A stretch of DNA of 64,000 bases. Source: JAFMKE01 sp964655225. Lineage in GTDB: Bacteria; Bacteroidota; Bacteroidia; Chitinophagales; UBA8649. A program made the translations under genes and the position numbers. The stretch lies in NCBI GenBank assembly GCA_964655225.1, contig CAZZMB010000005.1:4588-68587 (forward strand), in the 5' to 3' direction. Positions 17,172-27,083 of this stretch are shown in pieces. The notes below the pieces were generated by a model that saw only the letters and a program-made list of their open reading frames with translations, was not told the DNA's origin and did not search any database. Numbering within the stretch: position 1 is the first letter of the stretch; every line of letters starts with the position of its first letter.

Positions 17172-18421
17172 TATATTGCTGGAAGGATTTTAACGATGGA
17201 TTCTCCAAAGCCAATTCGAACTCCCTCTTTTTCCGCATGTGCTCGCATGATACAAGTATCTCCGTCTTGCATAAATTTGCGTTCACTACCATCCGAAAGT
17301 TTTATAGGCCTTGTTCCTTTCCAAGATAATTCGAGCATCGAACCATATTGATTCTCATTTGGACCACTTATCGTTCCTGAGGCATACATATCGCCTACAT
17401 TTAAATTACATCCATTAACGGTTTGATGGGCCAATTGTTGATTCATGTTCCAATACATATGCTTATAGTTGGAGGTGCAAATATTTTCGGCTTGACCATT
17501 TTCTGGTTGAAGGGCGACTTCTAAGTGAATATCGAAGTTGGCATCTTTTTTATGTTTAAGGTAAGGGAGAACCTCGGGGTCTTGTTTATATCCTTTTGTT
17601 CTAAAGGGTTCTAATGCATCCATAGTTACTACCCATGGAGAAATAACAGAGCCAAAATTTTTGGCAAGAAATGGCCCTAAGGGAACATATTCCCATTTTT
17701 GAATATCTCGAGCACTTAAATCATTAAAGATGACCATACCCCAGATTGCATTTTCAGCTTCATTTACTGGTATAGATTCGCCCAATTTGGTCTTTTTACA
17801 AGTGATAAAAGCCATTTCAAGCTCGAAATCAAAAAGTCGGGTAGGACCGAAACTTGGGGCTGTGGCATCATCTGCTTTGGTTTGCCCTTTTGGACGATGG
17901 ATACTGGCCGGTGAAACAACAATTGAACTTGCTCTTCCATGATACCCAACAGGCAGATGTTTCCAATTTGGTAAGAGAGCATTTTCCGGATCTCTAAACA
18001 TCGTTCCAACATTTCTGGCGTGATCTTCACTACTGTAAAAATCAGTATAGTCTCCCACTTTAACAGGCATATACATCGTCGCCTCACTCATGTTAACCAT
18101 AACACTACCCCTGTGCGTAGAATCTTTTAGTTGATCATTATCTTCGCTTAGTAAATCTTGAATTTGATTTCTCAACTTTGTTGCGGCTGGCCTACCAAGT
18201 GCCATTAAGGCATTTAATGAATCCTGATTGAGTAGTTCTACTTCTACTTCAATGAAATTGTTAAGTGCTAACTCAAGGAGGTCAACAATTTTATTTCCTA
18301 TCGCAACTCCAGCTCTGGCTGATTTCTTGCTTGTAGAAAATATTCCAAAGGGTAAATTTTGTATAGGGAAATCAGAATTGTGTGCAGATTCTACCCAAGA
18401 TTTCAAGCTAAAGTCAGTCAT
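17171..18421 (-). CDS. fahA: fumarylacetoacetase
   Basis: 416 residues, the expected length for the eukaryote-like enzyme that hydrolyses fumarylacetoacetate to fumarate and acetoacetate in tyrosine breakdown. Visible family blocks are DFYSSEDHARNVG, VGYHGRASSI, the metal/active-site stretch DFELEMAFI, NDLSARDIQKWEY and the C-terminal ISGPNENQYGSMLE. The N-terminal SH3-like domain is complete. It heads a four-gene overlapping operon. The upstream step enzyme phenylalanine hydroxylase lies elsewhere in this window (phhA); homogentisate dioxygenase and HPPD are not here. Confidence 0.96.
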   Translation of the reverse strand: MTDFSLKSWVESAHNSDFPIQNLPFGIFSTSKKSARAGVAIGNKIVDLLELALNNFIEVEVELLNQDSLNALMALGRPAATKLRNQIQDLLSEDNDQLKDSTHRGSVMVNMSEATMYMPVKVGDYTDFYSSEDHARNVGTMFRDPENALLPNWKHLPVGYHGRASSIVVSPASIHRPKGQTKADDATAPSFGPTRLFDFELEMAFITCKKTKLGESIPVNEAENAIWGMVIFNDLSARDIQKWEYVPLGPFLAKNFGSVISPWVVTMDALEPFRTKGYKQDPEVLPYLKHKKDANFDIHLEVALQPENGQAENICTSNYKHMYWNMNQQLAHQTVNGCNLNVGDMYASGTISGPNENQYGSMLELSWKGTRPIKLSDGSERKFMQDGDTCIMRAHAEKEGVRIGFGESIVKILPAI

Positions 18422-18524
18422 GATACTTAATGTGTTTTGGCGGATAAGTTATTATTTGATATTGAATACCAAATTTATCACTTTAGCATTTAAAGTTCTA
18501 ACTTTAAGTAAAATATTAATACAC

Positions 18525-18917
18525 ATGAAATTAGTTGGTAATATAGTTTGGTTGGTTTTTGGCGGATTCTTAACTGCTATGGAATATATTGCTGCAGGTA
18601 TAATGCTTTGCGCAACTATAATAGGTATTCCATTTGGCTTTCAATGTTTTAAATTGGCACTTTTTGAGTTAATGCCTTTTGGACTTGAAGCGAGGAAGGT
18701 TGAAGATGGAAGCGGTTGTTTATATTCTATTTTGAATATTGTTTGGTTTTTTGTCGGTGCTATTCCTTTGGTGCTAACTCATTTAATATTGGGGATTTTA
18801 TTTGCCTTTACTATTGTGGGGTGGCCCTTTTCAAAACAACACTTCAAATTGATGCGTTTAAGTCTTGCTCCTTTCGGACGGGATATTGTTGAGGTCGAAG
18901 GTGGACCTTTTTCGTGA
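18525..18917 (+). CDS. YccF domain-containing membrane protein
   Basis: 130 residues with two copies of a YccF unit: each has a hydrophobic helix pair and an Ile-Val/Ile-Gly-x-Pro-Phe/Trp turn (IIGIPFGFQCFKLA and IVGWPFSKQHFKLM) followed by a Pro-Phe-Gly motif (MPFGLE, APFGRD). The family is widespread and its function is unknown. The ATG at 18525 is preferred; the frame is open for 297 bases upstream but that part is antisense to fahA and not protein-like. Confidence 0.82.
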   Translation: MKLVGNIVWLVFGGFLTAMEYIAAGIMLCATIIGIPFGFQCFKLALFELMPFGLEARKVEDGSGCLYSILNIVWFFVGAIPLVLTHLILGILFAFTIVGWPFSKQHFKLMRLSLAPFGRDIVEVEGGPFS

Positions 18918-19072
18918 CACTAAGTTTTCAGAGCTGCGGCATATCGGGTTGGAAAACTAATCCAATGCAAAAAAATCAAATTCAACTTGCATGGGTATGT
19001 ATAAGCCAATTTTCAGATTACTAACCTTATAAGTCCTTTTAAAAACGAAGCGATTTTTTGATAGCTATGATG

Positions 19073-20842
19073 CTATGGTTTAAATTGAATCTTCCGCATA
19101 CGTAGACTTTCGGGTGTAATCTCTAAATATTCATCTTCATTGATATACTCCATTGACTCTTCCAAGGAAAAATCAATTTTCGGTGCAATTTTAGCATTGC
19201 CATCTGTTCCCGAAGAACGCATGTTAGTTAACTGTTTTCCTTTTGTAGCGTTTACACCTAAGTCATTTGCTCTTGAGTGCTCTCCAATAACTTGTCCAAT
19301 GTATACTTGATCGCCTGGTTCAACAAAGAATTTCCCTCTATCTTGCAATTTATCTAAGGAATACGCAAGTATCTGTCCCTTTTCAATAGAAACCAAAGAT
19401 CCCTTTAAACGTGCAGGAATATCTCCTTTAAATGCTGCATATTCTCTAAAACGGTGAGTCATTACCGCTTCACCAGCTGTTGCAGTTAGAACATTGTTTC
19501 GCAATCCAATTAAACCTCTAGAAGGAATATCAAATTCAAGGTGCATTAAGTCTCCTTTTGGATTCATAATTAGCAAATCTCCTTTACGTTGAGTGACTAA
19601 CTCGATTACTTTACCTGATTTGGATTCTGGAACGTCTACAACCAATGTTTCCATCGGCTCATGCTTTCTCCCATCAATTTCTTTAATGATTACTTGTGGC
19701 TTGCCTACTTGCAATTCATAGCCTTCTCTGCGCATAGTTTCGATCAATACGGATAAATGCAGAATTCCTCTTCCATAAACCATGAACTTATCTTCCGTAT
19801 CCATATCCTCAACACGCAGTGCTAAGTTCTTTTCTAACTCCTTGTACAACCTATCTCTTAAGTGACGAGAGGTAACAAACTTTCCTTCCTTTCCAAAGAA
19901 AGGAGAGGAGTTAATCGTAAACAGCATACTCATTGTTGGTTCATCTACGGCAATTCGATCTAATGCTTCTGGATTTTCTAAATCAGCAACAGTATCACCA
20001 ATTTCAAAATCATCAATTCCTGTTATTGCACAGATGTCTCCGCTTCGAACAGAAGAAACCTTTAACTTTCCCATTCCTTCAAATGTGTGCAGCTCTTTTA
20101 TTCTAATTTTTTTATGGCCATCTTTTTTACAGAGCATGTAATCCTTATTCTCTTGTAATGAGCCTCTTAAAATTCTTCCAATGGCTATTCTTCCGGTAAA
20201 CGAGGAGAAATCCAATGAAGTAATTTGCATTTGCGGAGTCCCTTCATATTCCGGTGCTTCTGGAATTTCTTCTAAAATAGTATCCATTAAAGCGAGGATG
20301 TCATCGCTTGGTTTTTTCCAATCCATACTCATCCATCCATGTTTTGCAGATCCAAAAACAGTTGCAAACTCCAACTGATCTTCGGAAGCTTCTAGGTTAA
20401 ACATTAACTCAAAAACGTCCTCTTGTACGATATCTGGAGTGCAATTTTCTTTATCTACTTTATTAACTACAACGATAGGTTTTAGGCCAAGTTCAATAGC
20501 TTTCCCTAAAACAAATCGAGTTTGCGGCATGGCCCCCTCAAAGGCATCTACTAGAAGTAGCACACCGTCAGCCATTTTCAATACTCGCTCTACTTCTCCG
20601 CCAAAGTCGGCGTGACCAGGAGTATCAATAATATTGATTTTAACATCTTTGTAGTTTACTGAAACGTTTTTTGAAAGAATAGTAATTCCTCTTTCTCTTT
20701 CCAAGTCGTTATTGTCTAATAAAAGTTCTTGAACCTCTTTCCTATCATCAAATACTTTACAAGCTTGAATGATTTTGTCTACTAATGTTGTTTTCCCGTG
20801 GTCGACGTGGGCAATGATGGCAATGTTTCTTATTGACTGCAT
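19073..20842 (-). CDS. typA: ribosome-associated translational GTPase TypA/BipA
   Basis: 589 residues, matching the family. G motifs: AHVDHGKTT (G1), RERGITI (G2), DTPGHADFGGE (G3), NKVDKEN (G4) and GSAKHG (G5). EF-G-like domains III and V and the specific C-terminal domain follow. The protein binds the 70S ribosome at the EF-G site and acts in 50S assembly and stress adaptation, especially in the cold. Its divergent neighbour is a cold-shock protein gene, 149 bases away. A TACATTTG -7 box at 20864-20871 on the minus strand lies about 21 bases before the ATG. Confidence 0.97.
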   Translation of the reverse strand: MQSIRNIAIIAHVDHGKTTLVDKIIQACKVFDDRKEVQELLLDNNDLERERGITILSKNVSVNYKDVKINIIDTPGHADFGGEVERVLKMADGVLLLVDAFEGAMPQTRFVLGKAIELGLKPIVVVNKVDKENCTPDIVQEDVFELMFNLEASEDQLEFATVFGSAKHGWMSMDWKKPSDDILALMDTILEEIPEAPEYEGTPQMQITSLDFSSFTGRIAIGRILRGSLQENKDYMLCKKDGHKKIRIKELHTFEGMGKLKVSSVRSGDICAITGIDDFEIGDTVADLENPEALDRIAVDEPTMSMLFTINSSPFFGKEGKFVTSRHLRDRLYKELEKNLALRVEDMDTEDKFMVYGRGILHLSVLIETMRREGYELQVGKPQVIIKEIDGRKHEPMETLVVDVPESKSGKVIELVTQRKGDLLIMNPKGDLMHLEFDIPSRGLIGLRNNVLTATAGEAVMTHRFREYAAFKGDIPARLKGSLVSIEKGQILAYSLDKLQDRGKFFVEPGDQVYIGQVIGEHSRANDLGVNATKGKQLTNMRSSGTDGNAKIAPKIDFSLEESMEYINEDEYLEITPESLRMRKIQFKP

Positions 20843-20962
20843 GGTCTATTTCATTTAAGCGTGCAAATGTATGGATAATAAATGAGCTTATATTGTTTTA
20901 ACGATGATAATAGAAAAAAGTGAATATTTTGTTTTTATAGCCTTTAAGTTAAATGTATAATG

Positions 20963-20970
20963 TACATTTG
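20963..20970 (+). promoter_or_regulatory. -7 promoter box (TACATTTG) of the cold-shock gene
   Basis: Exact TAnnTTTG match 21 bases before the csp ATG. A -33 TTG at ideal spacing is not evident. An AT-rich leader with AAACAAAATATA precedes the start codon, as is common in this phylum. Confidence 0.5.
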
Positions 20971-20991
20971 TGAAAATTTAAACAAAATATA

Positions 20992-21183
20992 ATGAACAAA
21001 GGAACAGTAAAGTTCTTCAATGAGACCAAAGGATTTGGTTTTGTTAAAGACGAAGAGAATGGGCAAGAATATTTCGTGCACGTTTCAGGATTAGTTGACA
21101 CAATTGACAAAGATGACGAAGTAACGTTTGATTTGCAAGAAGGTCGTAAAGGATTAAATGCAGTAAACGTGAAAAAAGCGTAG
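20992..21183 (+). CDS. csp: cold-shock domain protein
   Basis: 63 residues forming one OB-fold cold-shock domain. RNP1 is KGFGFV (13-18) and RNP2 is YFVHVSG; the N-terminal GTVKFFNETKG is classical. It binds single-stranded RNA/DNA and acts as an RNA chaperone. It is monocistronic with its own -7 box and an intrinsic terminator, and is divergent from typA. Confidence 0.96.
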   Translation: MNKGTVKFFNETKGFGFVKDEENGQEYFVHVSGLVDTIDKDDEVTFDLQEGRKGLNAVNVKKA

Positions 21184-21210
21184 TCGATCATATAATTACA
21201 ATCCAACGTA

Positions 21211-21242
21211 AAGGTTTCAATTTTAATTGAAACCTTTTTTTT
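21211..21242 (+). terminator. intrinsic terminator after csp
   Basis: AAGGTTTCAATT and AATTGAAACCTT form a perfect 12-bp stem with a two-base loop (21211-21236), followed directly by a T run. Confidence 0.85.
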
Positions 21243-21363
21243 GTGTATTTTTTCAAGAGTCAGGGAATTGGAGCGGCTCTCTTGTGCTGCACTAACTGAT
21301 AAACCTAGTCAAAACTTTCTTTCCCGTACCGTTGTTAGGTACATATAAAAATAATAAACAGCA

Positions 21364-21957
21364 ATGAGATTTTTAGCAGTTATAATGGGTGTATTGGTAT
21401 TGGTAGTGGTCGTAGTTCAAGGCTTTGCTATGAAAAGTAGCCAAAATATAGAATCGTATCCTTACAAAGTGATGAAGGAATTCGACTCATTTGAAATTAG
21501 AAACTACGAAGCCAGTCTTTTTACCTCAGTAAAATTAAATACGAATAACTACGAAGAAGCCTCGGGTAAAGGTTTTCAAAAATTGGCGGGATACATCTTT
21601 GGAGGTAATGAAACGAATGAAGAAATATCTATGACAAGTCCTGTAGCAATGAGCCTAGAGGATACCATGACAATGATGTTTTTAGTTCCTAAAGGATATA
21701 ACCTAGAAAATTTACCCAAACCAAACTCTACAGAGATAGAGTTTACTGAAATGCCTGCAAAAACTGTTGCTGCTATTACCTTTGGCGGCTGGGCCAATTC
21801 AGGTAAAATAGAAGAACATAAATTAATGCTTATCAAAGCTTTAGAGGAAGAAGGAATTGCTTATACCAATGTATTTTACTTCTTAGGATACAATCCGCCA
21901 TTCGAAATGGTCGGTCGTCGCAATGAGGTAATTGTGGAGCTGGAAGTAAATTATTAG
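21364..21957 (+). CDS. SOUL/HBP family heme-binding-like protein
   Basis: 197 residues. An N-terminal hydrophobic segment (about 4-22) may be an anchor or signal. The remainder matches the SOUL heme-binding family: YKVMKEFDSFEIRNYE, a GF.KLAGYIFGGN block, the characteristic ISMTSPVAM motif and the C-terminal NPPFEMVGRRNEV. Eukaryotic relatives bind heme or porphyrins; bacterial roles are unknown. It appears to be monocistronic. Confidence 0.9.
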   Translation: MRFLAVIMGVLVLVVVVVQGFAMKSSQNIESYPYKVMKEFDSFEIRNYEASLFTSVKLNTNNYEEASGKGFQKLAGYIFGGNETNEEISMTSPVAMSLEDTMTMMFLVPKGYNLENLPKPNSTEIEFTEMPAKTVAAITFGGWANSGKIEEHKLMLIKALEEEGIAYTNVFYFLGYNPPFEMVGRRNEVIVELEVNY

Positions 21958-22024
21958 TTTTTTGAAGTTTACTTATTCTCAGCTTTAGTAATAATGAGGA
22001 TAGCCCTAATCCTTCTTATAATTT

Positions 22025-22930
22025 TCACACAGCGACCGGCGCTTTAATTGCTGGATGACATTGATAATTTTCAATGATTACATCGGCGTACGTGAAATCA
22101 AAAATAGAAGTGATGTTAGGATTAAGTTTTAACTGAGGTAATTCATAAAATTCTCTGCTTAGCTGTTCTTCTACTTGGTCAAAGTGATTGCTGTATATAT
22201 GAGCGTCACCCAAAGTATGTATAAATTCGCCGACAGCTAGCCCACAGACTTGAGCTACCATATGGGTAATAAGTGCATAGGAGGCGATATTAAAAGGGAC
22301 ACCTAGAAATACATCTGCACTGCGCTGGTAGAGTTGACAGCTCAGTTTTCCATCTGCAACATAGAATTGGAATAAAGTATGGCACGGCGGAAGTCCTGAT
22401 TTGGCCATAACAGGAATATCTTTGGGATTCCAAGCTGAAACGATTAATCGACGGCTATCAGGTTTTGCCTTAATATCGTCAATGACGTTTTGTAATTGAT
22501 CTACACCTTCAAAATTTCTCCATTGTTTGCCATATACTGGCCCCAATTCACCATATTGAGAAGCGAAGGCATCTTCTGTTTTGATTCGGTCAACAAATGC
22601 CTTTAGCTCTGCTTTCCACTGAGGAGAGTATTTCGGGAACTTATCTTCTAATCCTAGCTGTTTCAAATAGCTTTGAAAAGGCCACTCATTCCATATACCT
22701 ACACCGTTTTGAACCAGATATTGAATGTTTGTGCTTCCTTTTAGAAACCAAAGAACTTCATGTATAATTCCTTTAGTAAATACCTTCTTGGTGGTTAATA
22801 AAGGAAAGCCTTCTGCCAAGTTATAACGCATTTGATAGCCAAAAACACTAGTTGTTCCTGTTCCCGTGCGATCTGATTTTTTAAATCCTTGGGCTTTAAC
22901 ATGATGGAGTAAGTCGTGGTATTGTTGCAT
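22025..22930 (-). CDS. thyA: thymidylate synthase
   Basis: The classical folate-dependent enzyme converting dUMP to dTMP. The nucleophile is C183 in LPPCHTLFQFY; the upstream Arg pair is in DSRRLIVSAWNP and the protein ends in the typical ...IKAPVAV. At 301 residues it is longer than the 264-residue E. coli form because of an insertion near residues 88-128 in the small domain, as also found in Lactobacillus-type enzymes. No dihydrofolate reductase gene follows. Confidence 0.97.
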   Translation of the reverse strand: MQQYHDLLHHVKAQGFKKSDRTGTGTTSVFGYQMRYNLAEGFPLLTTKKVFTKGIIHEVLWFLKGSTNIQYLVQNGVGIWNEWPFQSYLKQLGLEDKFPKYSPQWKAELKAFVDRIKTEDAFASQYGELGPVYGKQWRNFEGVDQLQNVIDDIKAKPDSRRLIVSAWNPKDIPVMAKSGLPPCHTLFQFYVADGKLSCQLYQRSADVFLGVPFNIASYALITHMVAQVCGLAVGEFIHTLGDAHIYSNHFDQVEEQLSREFYELPQLKLNPNITSIFDFTYADVIIENYQCHPAIKAPVAV

Positions 22931-23068
22931 AGCTTATGATTGTCCCGTAAATATAGGACTTACACAATGAAGACTCTCTTGGAATTATACACCTTTGTGG
23001 AAATCCTAAATACTTGAGCTTTTACGGATGGACTATCGACTTTGTAGATGTTTTTTTAACGCTGACTT

Positions 23069-25606
23069 TTAATCTTCTTTAGATACTGTAGAGTCTTTTT
23101 CTTTCTTAATGACAATTTCAATTGTACCTGCTGTTTTATTATAGTCAGCCACCAATACGTCCCCTTCTTCTGGCTTATGGTTTAATATTTCTTCAGCCAA
23201 GGGATCCTCTAGGTGTTTTTGAATTGCTCTGTGCAATGGTCTTGCACCGAATGCTGGATCATAGCCTTTATCAGCGATGAAATCTTTTGCAGCTTTCGTC
23301 AACTTGATTTTAAACCCTAAGTCTTCTAGACGTTTGTAAACACCTTTTAAAACGATATCGATAATTTGATGGATATCTTCTTTATTCAATGAATTGAAGA
23401 TTACTACGTCATCAATACGATTTAAGAACTCCGGTGCAAAAGTTCGTTTTAATGCTTTCGCAATAACACCACTGTTTGCATCTTGAACAGAAGCTTCTTT
23501 TGCTTTAGTTGAAAATCCAACGCCTGATCCAAAATCTTTCAAGTCACGAGCACCTACATTAGAAGTCATGATAATTAAGGTGTTTTTAAAATCAATCTTT
23601 CTGCCTAAGCCATCTGTCAATATACCTTCATCTAGAACCTGCAATAATAAGTTGAAGATATCTGGATGCGCTTTCTCGATTTCATCCAAGAGAACCACTG
23701 AGTATGGCTTGCGTCTAACTTTCTCCGTCAACTGACCACCTTCTTCATATCCAACGTATCCCGGAGGTGCTCCAATTAATCTAGATACAGAGAATTTCTC
23801 CATGTACTCACTCATATCTATTCGAATCATCGAACCGTCACTATCAAACATTTGACGAGCGATAGCTCTAGCAAGCTCGGTTTTACCTACTCCTGTTGGA
23901 CCTAAAAATATAAATGTTCCAATGGGTTTGTTTGGATCCTTCAATCCAACGCGATTACGTTGAATGGCTTTTGTAATCTTAGCAACAGCATCGTCCTGTC
24001 CAATCACCATTTTCTTCAACTCATCACTCATGGCAACGAGCTTCTTATTCTCTTTTTGAGCAATTTTGTTTACTGGGATACCTGTCATCATCCCGATCAC
24101 TTCAGCAATATCATCTTCAGTCACAGGATAGCGCTTAGTTTTGATATCTTCTTCCCAAAGATTCTTGGCAGCATCTAATTGCTCTAGTAACCTTTTTTCG
24201 GTGTCACGCAGTCTGGCAGCCTCCTCATAACGTTGACTTTTCACAACTTGCGTTTTTTCTTCTTTAACCTTTTCTATTTGTCCTTCAAGATTGAGTACAT
24301 CCTTTGGCACCTGAATATTTCTTAGGTGAACACGGGCCCCAACTTCATCCATGACATCAATCGCTTTATCCGGAAGAAATCTATCGGTGATATAACGATT
24401 ACTCATCTTGACCGCTGCTTTGATTGCATCTTCATCATAATTGACATTATGATATTCTTCATACTTACTTTTGATATTATCTAATATTATCAAAGTGTCC
24501 TCGATGGATGGTGGATCAATAATAACCTTTTGAAACCGTCTATCTAAGGCACCATCTTTCTCAATGTGTTGGCGGTACTCATCTAATGTGCTTGCACCAA
24601 TTACTTGTAACTCTCCTCGTGCCAAAGCAGGCTTAAAAATATTGGAAGCATCAAGTGAGCCAGTAGCCCCGCCTGCTCCCACAATTGTATGTATTTCATC
24701 AATAAACAAAATCACCTCACGGTTCTTTTCAAGTTCATTCATGATGGCTTTCATGCGCTCTTCAAATTGTCCTCTGTATTTCGTTCCCGCAACTAGGGCG
24801 GCTAAATCCAACATGATAACTCGCTTATTGAATAATACACGCGAAACTCTTTTTTCTACAATTCTCAGGGCTAATCCTTCTACAATGGCAGTTTTACCTA
24901 CTCCAGGTTCTCCAATAAGTATGGGATTGTTTTTCTTTCTTCTACTCAAAATTTGAGAGACTCTTTCAATTTCTGTCTCTCTTCCTACAATTGGATCTAA
25001 TTTATCTTGCTCAGCTAGCTCAGTAATATCTCTTCCAAAATTATCTAAGACGGGAGTTTTAGATTTCGGCTTTGATCCTTTACTTTTAGTACCTCCAAAT
25101 GCTTGTTCCTTTCCTTCTTCCTCAAATGTACCCTCTTCACCTTCTTCTGATGCCTCTGAACGAGTATCATCTCTGAGGAAACTCAATTCTGATTTGAATA
25201 TTTGATAATCCACATCATACTTCGCTAGTATTTGAGTGACTACATTATCTTCATTTTTTAAAACTGAAAGCACTAAATGGTCTGTTCCTATTGATTCTGC
25301 TTTTAATAACTTTGCCTCTAAAACCATAATTTTAAGAATTTTTTCAGCTTGTTTGGTCAAGGGTAAACTCTTTGAATCATGAATCTTTTTAGGATCGCGG
25401 GATTTCATGGAATTTTCGATGGCCCGTCTTAATAAAACAGGATTTATCTCTAAAGATTTTAAAACTCTTATTGCTAAATTGTCATTATCTCTTAGTAAAC
25501 CAAGTATCAAATGTTCTACTCCAATGGTGTCGTGATTTAGGCGCAAAGCTTCTTCTCTGCTATTGGAGATAACTTCTTTAACTTCTGGTGAAAATTTTGC
25601 TTCCAT
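23069..25606 (-). CDS. clpC: ClpC-type AAA+ unfoldase
   Basis: 845 residues: N-terminal double Clp repeat (about 1-150), an acidic/basic linker, AAA1 with GEPGVGKT, a UVR-containing middle helix (about 430-470) and AAA2 with GPTGVGKTE. The VGFS loop after SNVGARDLKDFGSG suggests docking to ClpP. It unfolds proteins for degradation. The gene is monocistronic and divergent from the STAS gene. There are no upstream ctsR/mcsAB genes, as expected outside Firmicutes. Confidence 0.97.
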   Translation of the reverse strand: MEAKFSPEVKEVISNSREEALRLNHDTIGVEHLILGLLRDNDNLAIRVLKSLEINPVLLRRAIENSMKSRDPKKIHDSKSLPLTKQAEKILKIMVLEAKLLKAESIGTDHLVLSVLKNEDNVVTQILAKYDVDYQIFKSELSFLRDDTRSEASEEGEEGTFEEEGKEQAFGGTKSKGSKPKSKTPVLDNFGRDITELAEQDKLDPIVGRETEIERVSQILSRRKKNNPILIGEPGVGKTAIVEGLALRIVEKRVSRVLFNKRVIMLDLAALVAGTKYRGQFEERMKAIMNELEKNREVILFIDEIHTIVGAGGATGSLDASNIFKPALARGELQVIGASTLDEYRQHIEKDGALDRRFQKVIIDPPSIEDTLIILDNIKSKYEEYHNVNYDEDAIKAAVKMSNRYITDRFLPDKAIDVMDEVGARVHLRNIQVPKDVLNLEGQIEKVKEEKTQVVKSQRYEEAARLRDTEKRLLEQLDAAKNLWEEDIKTKRYPVTEDDIAEVIGMMTGIPVNKIAQKENKKLVAMSDELKKMVIGQDDAVAKITKAIQRNRVGLKDPNKPIGTFIFLGPTGVGKTELARAIARQMFDSDGSMIRIDMSEYMEKFSVSRLIGAPPGYVGYEEGGQLTEKVRRKPYSVVLLDEIEKAHPDIFNLLLQVLDEGILTDGLGRKIDFKNTLIIMTSNVGARDLKDFGSGVGFSTKAKEASVQDANSGVIAKALKRTFAPEFLNRIDDVVIFNSLNKEDIHQIIDIVLKGVYKRLEDLGFKIKLTKAAKDFIADKGYDPAFGARPLHRAIQKHLEDPLAEEILNHKPEEGDVLVADYNKTAGTIEIVIKKEKDSTVSKED

Positions 25607-25713
25607 ATACTTTTTTATACTTCAATAATTAAGCCAACTGCTTTATGAACGACTAAGTTAAGTTTAATATTCTCTTTAAAAATCCTTTTTTCGACAATTT
25701 AGTTCACATCGAT

Positions 25714-25745
25714 TTGTGATTTATCTATAATATTGATTAGTTTTG
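25714..25745 (+). promoter_or_regulatory. Bacteroidota-type promoter of the STAS-rnz pair
   Basis: TTG at 25714-25716, a 21-base spacer and TAGTTTTG at 25738-25745 fit the phylum consensus. The ATG of the STAS gene is 41 bases downstream. Confidence 0.5.
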
Positions 25746-25785
25746 AAATATAACCTAAGATTAAGCACGACAAACCTAGAGAAAT

Positions 25786-26154
25786 ATGAAGTATTCTATC
25801 AGTAAAGAAGATCGATATGCGAATATTCAACCTGCAGAAGAAAATTTAACTGCCGCTTTTGCGCCTGCTCTAAAAACAGAATTTGTTTTGTTGATAAACG
25901 GTGGACATGATAATATTATATGTGATCTTAGCAAAGTGAATTATGTAGATTCTTCTGGCTTAAGTGCCTTCTTGGTAGGTGACCGTATTTGTAACGAAAA
26001 AAATGGCAAGTTTGTCCTATGCAATATAAGCTCTTCCCTAGAGAAACTATTGAAAATGTCTCAACTAGACAGTATTTTAAATGTTGTTCCGACACTTTCT
26101 GAAGCAATAGACTTGGTCTTACTTCACCAATTGGAACGCGATCTAAGAGAGTAG
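25786..26154 (+). CDS. STAS domain protein (anti-anti-sigma factor-like)
   Basis: 122 residues forming one STAS domain. The phospho-acceptor loop is D55-S-S-G-L, as in SpoIIAA/RsbV, preceded by the IICDLSKVNYV strand. Such proteins bind anti-sigma kinases when unphosphorylated. No kinase or sigma partner is adjacent, so the target is unknown. The gene is followed after 4 bases by ribonuclease Z, and this pairing is consistent with one operon. Confidence 0.88.
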   Translation: MKYSISKEDRYANIQPAEENLTAAFAPALKTEFVLLINGGHDNIICDLSKVNYVDSSGLSAFLVGDRICNEKNGKFVLCNISSSLEKLLKMSQLDSILNVVPTLSEAIDLVLLHQLERDLRE

Positions 26155-26158
26155 TTTT

Positions 26159-27082
26159 ATGGCTGCTTTTAAGCTAACCATTTTAGGTAGCAATTCAGCG
26201 GTTCCTGCTCATAATAGGCATCCATCTTCCCAAGTTTTAAGACATAATCAAACGGATATTCTCATCGATTGCGGAGAAGGTGCGCAGTTTCAAATGAACA
26301 AATTCAAAATTAAAAGAGGGCGTCTAAACCATATCCTGATTTCTCATATGCATGGTGACCATTATTTTGGACTTGTCGGCTTATTGAACTCATTTAAGTT
26401 AAATAATCGGCAACATGCCTTACATATTTATGGTCCACCTGAACTAGAGCCTATCATTTCTTTACAAACGAATTATAAGGACTCGAATTGGCCTTATCCC
26501 TTGCATTTTTATCCCATACGAATGGGAGAGGTTTATACCCTTTTTGAGACGGAAGAACTCATCGTGAGTACCATTCCTTTAAAACACAAGATTGCTTGTA
26601 ATGGATTTTTAATAAGAGAAAAGGTCAAAGCTAGGAAAGTAATTGCAGCAGCCATTCGAACTTATAAGGTACCTAATCATACCATAAAGGCCATTAAGAA
26701 TGGAGAAGATTTTATTCAACCAACAGGGGATATCATACACAATGAATTACTTACAGCAAATCCTCCAGACTCCTTTGCTTATGCATATTGCTCTGATACC
26801 TTATACGATGAATCGATAGTTCCTCTTATTAAAGGAATTGATGTTTTATACCACGAGGCAACTTTCAGGGAGGAAAGTAAAGATAAAGCAGCTTTACGAT
26901 TCCATAGTACGGCAAAACAGGCGGCAAATATTGCTAAAAAAGCTGGTGTGGGACAGCTAATTATTGGTCATTATTCTGCAAAATATAAAGATTTATTTCC
27001 ATTGCTGTTAGAGGCTCAAGAGGTTTTCCCTGCTACTGTTTTAGCTAAAGAGGGTGACAGCTATAGCATTCCAAATGATTGA
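26159..27082 (+). CDS. rnz: ribonuclease Z
   Basis: 307 residues of the metallo-beta-lactamase fold. The zinc motif is H63-M-H65-G-D67-H68; later ligands are in CSDTLYDE (Asp), YHEATF and HSTAKQAA, with a final His in IIGHYSAKY. It trims tRNA 3' ends. The lack of encoded CCA in the tRNA-His gene of this window is consistent with use of this enzyme. It converges with the response regulator gene with only one base between the two stop codons. Confidence 0.96.
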   Translation: MAAFKLTILGSNSAVPAHNRHPSSQVLRHNQTDILIDCGEGAQFQMNKFKIKRGRLNHILISHMHGDHYFGLVGLLNSFKLNNRQHALHIYGPPELEPIISLQTNYKDSNWPYPLHFYPIRMGEVYTLFETEELIVSTIPLKHKIACNGFLIREKVKARKVIAAAIRTYKVPNHTIKAIKNGEDFIQPTGDIIHNELLTANPPDSFAYAYCSDTLYDESIVPLIKGIDVLYHEATFREESKDKAALRFHSTAKQAANIAKKAGVGQLIIGHYSAKYKDLFPLLLEAQEVFPATVLAKEGDSYSIPND

Positions 27083-27083
27083 G

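Noticed and set aside
18228..18524. A 99-codon N-terminal extension of the YccF protein
   Set aside because: Most of it is antisense to fahA and low in protein character; the family starts at the ATG at 18525.
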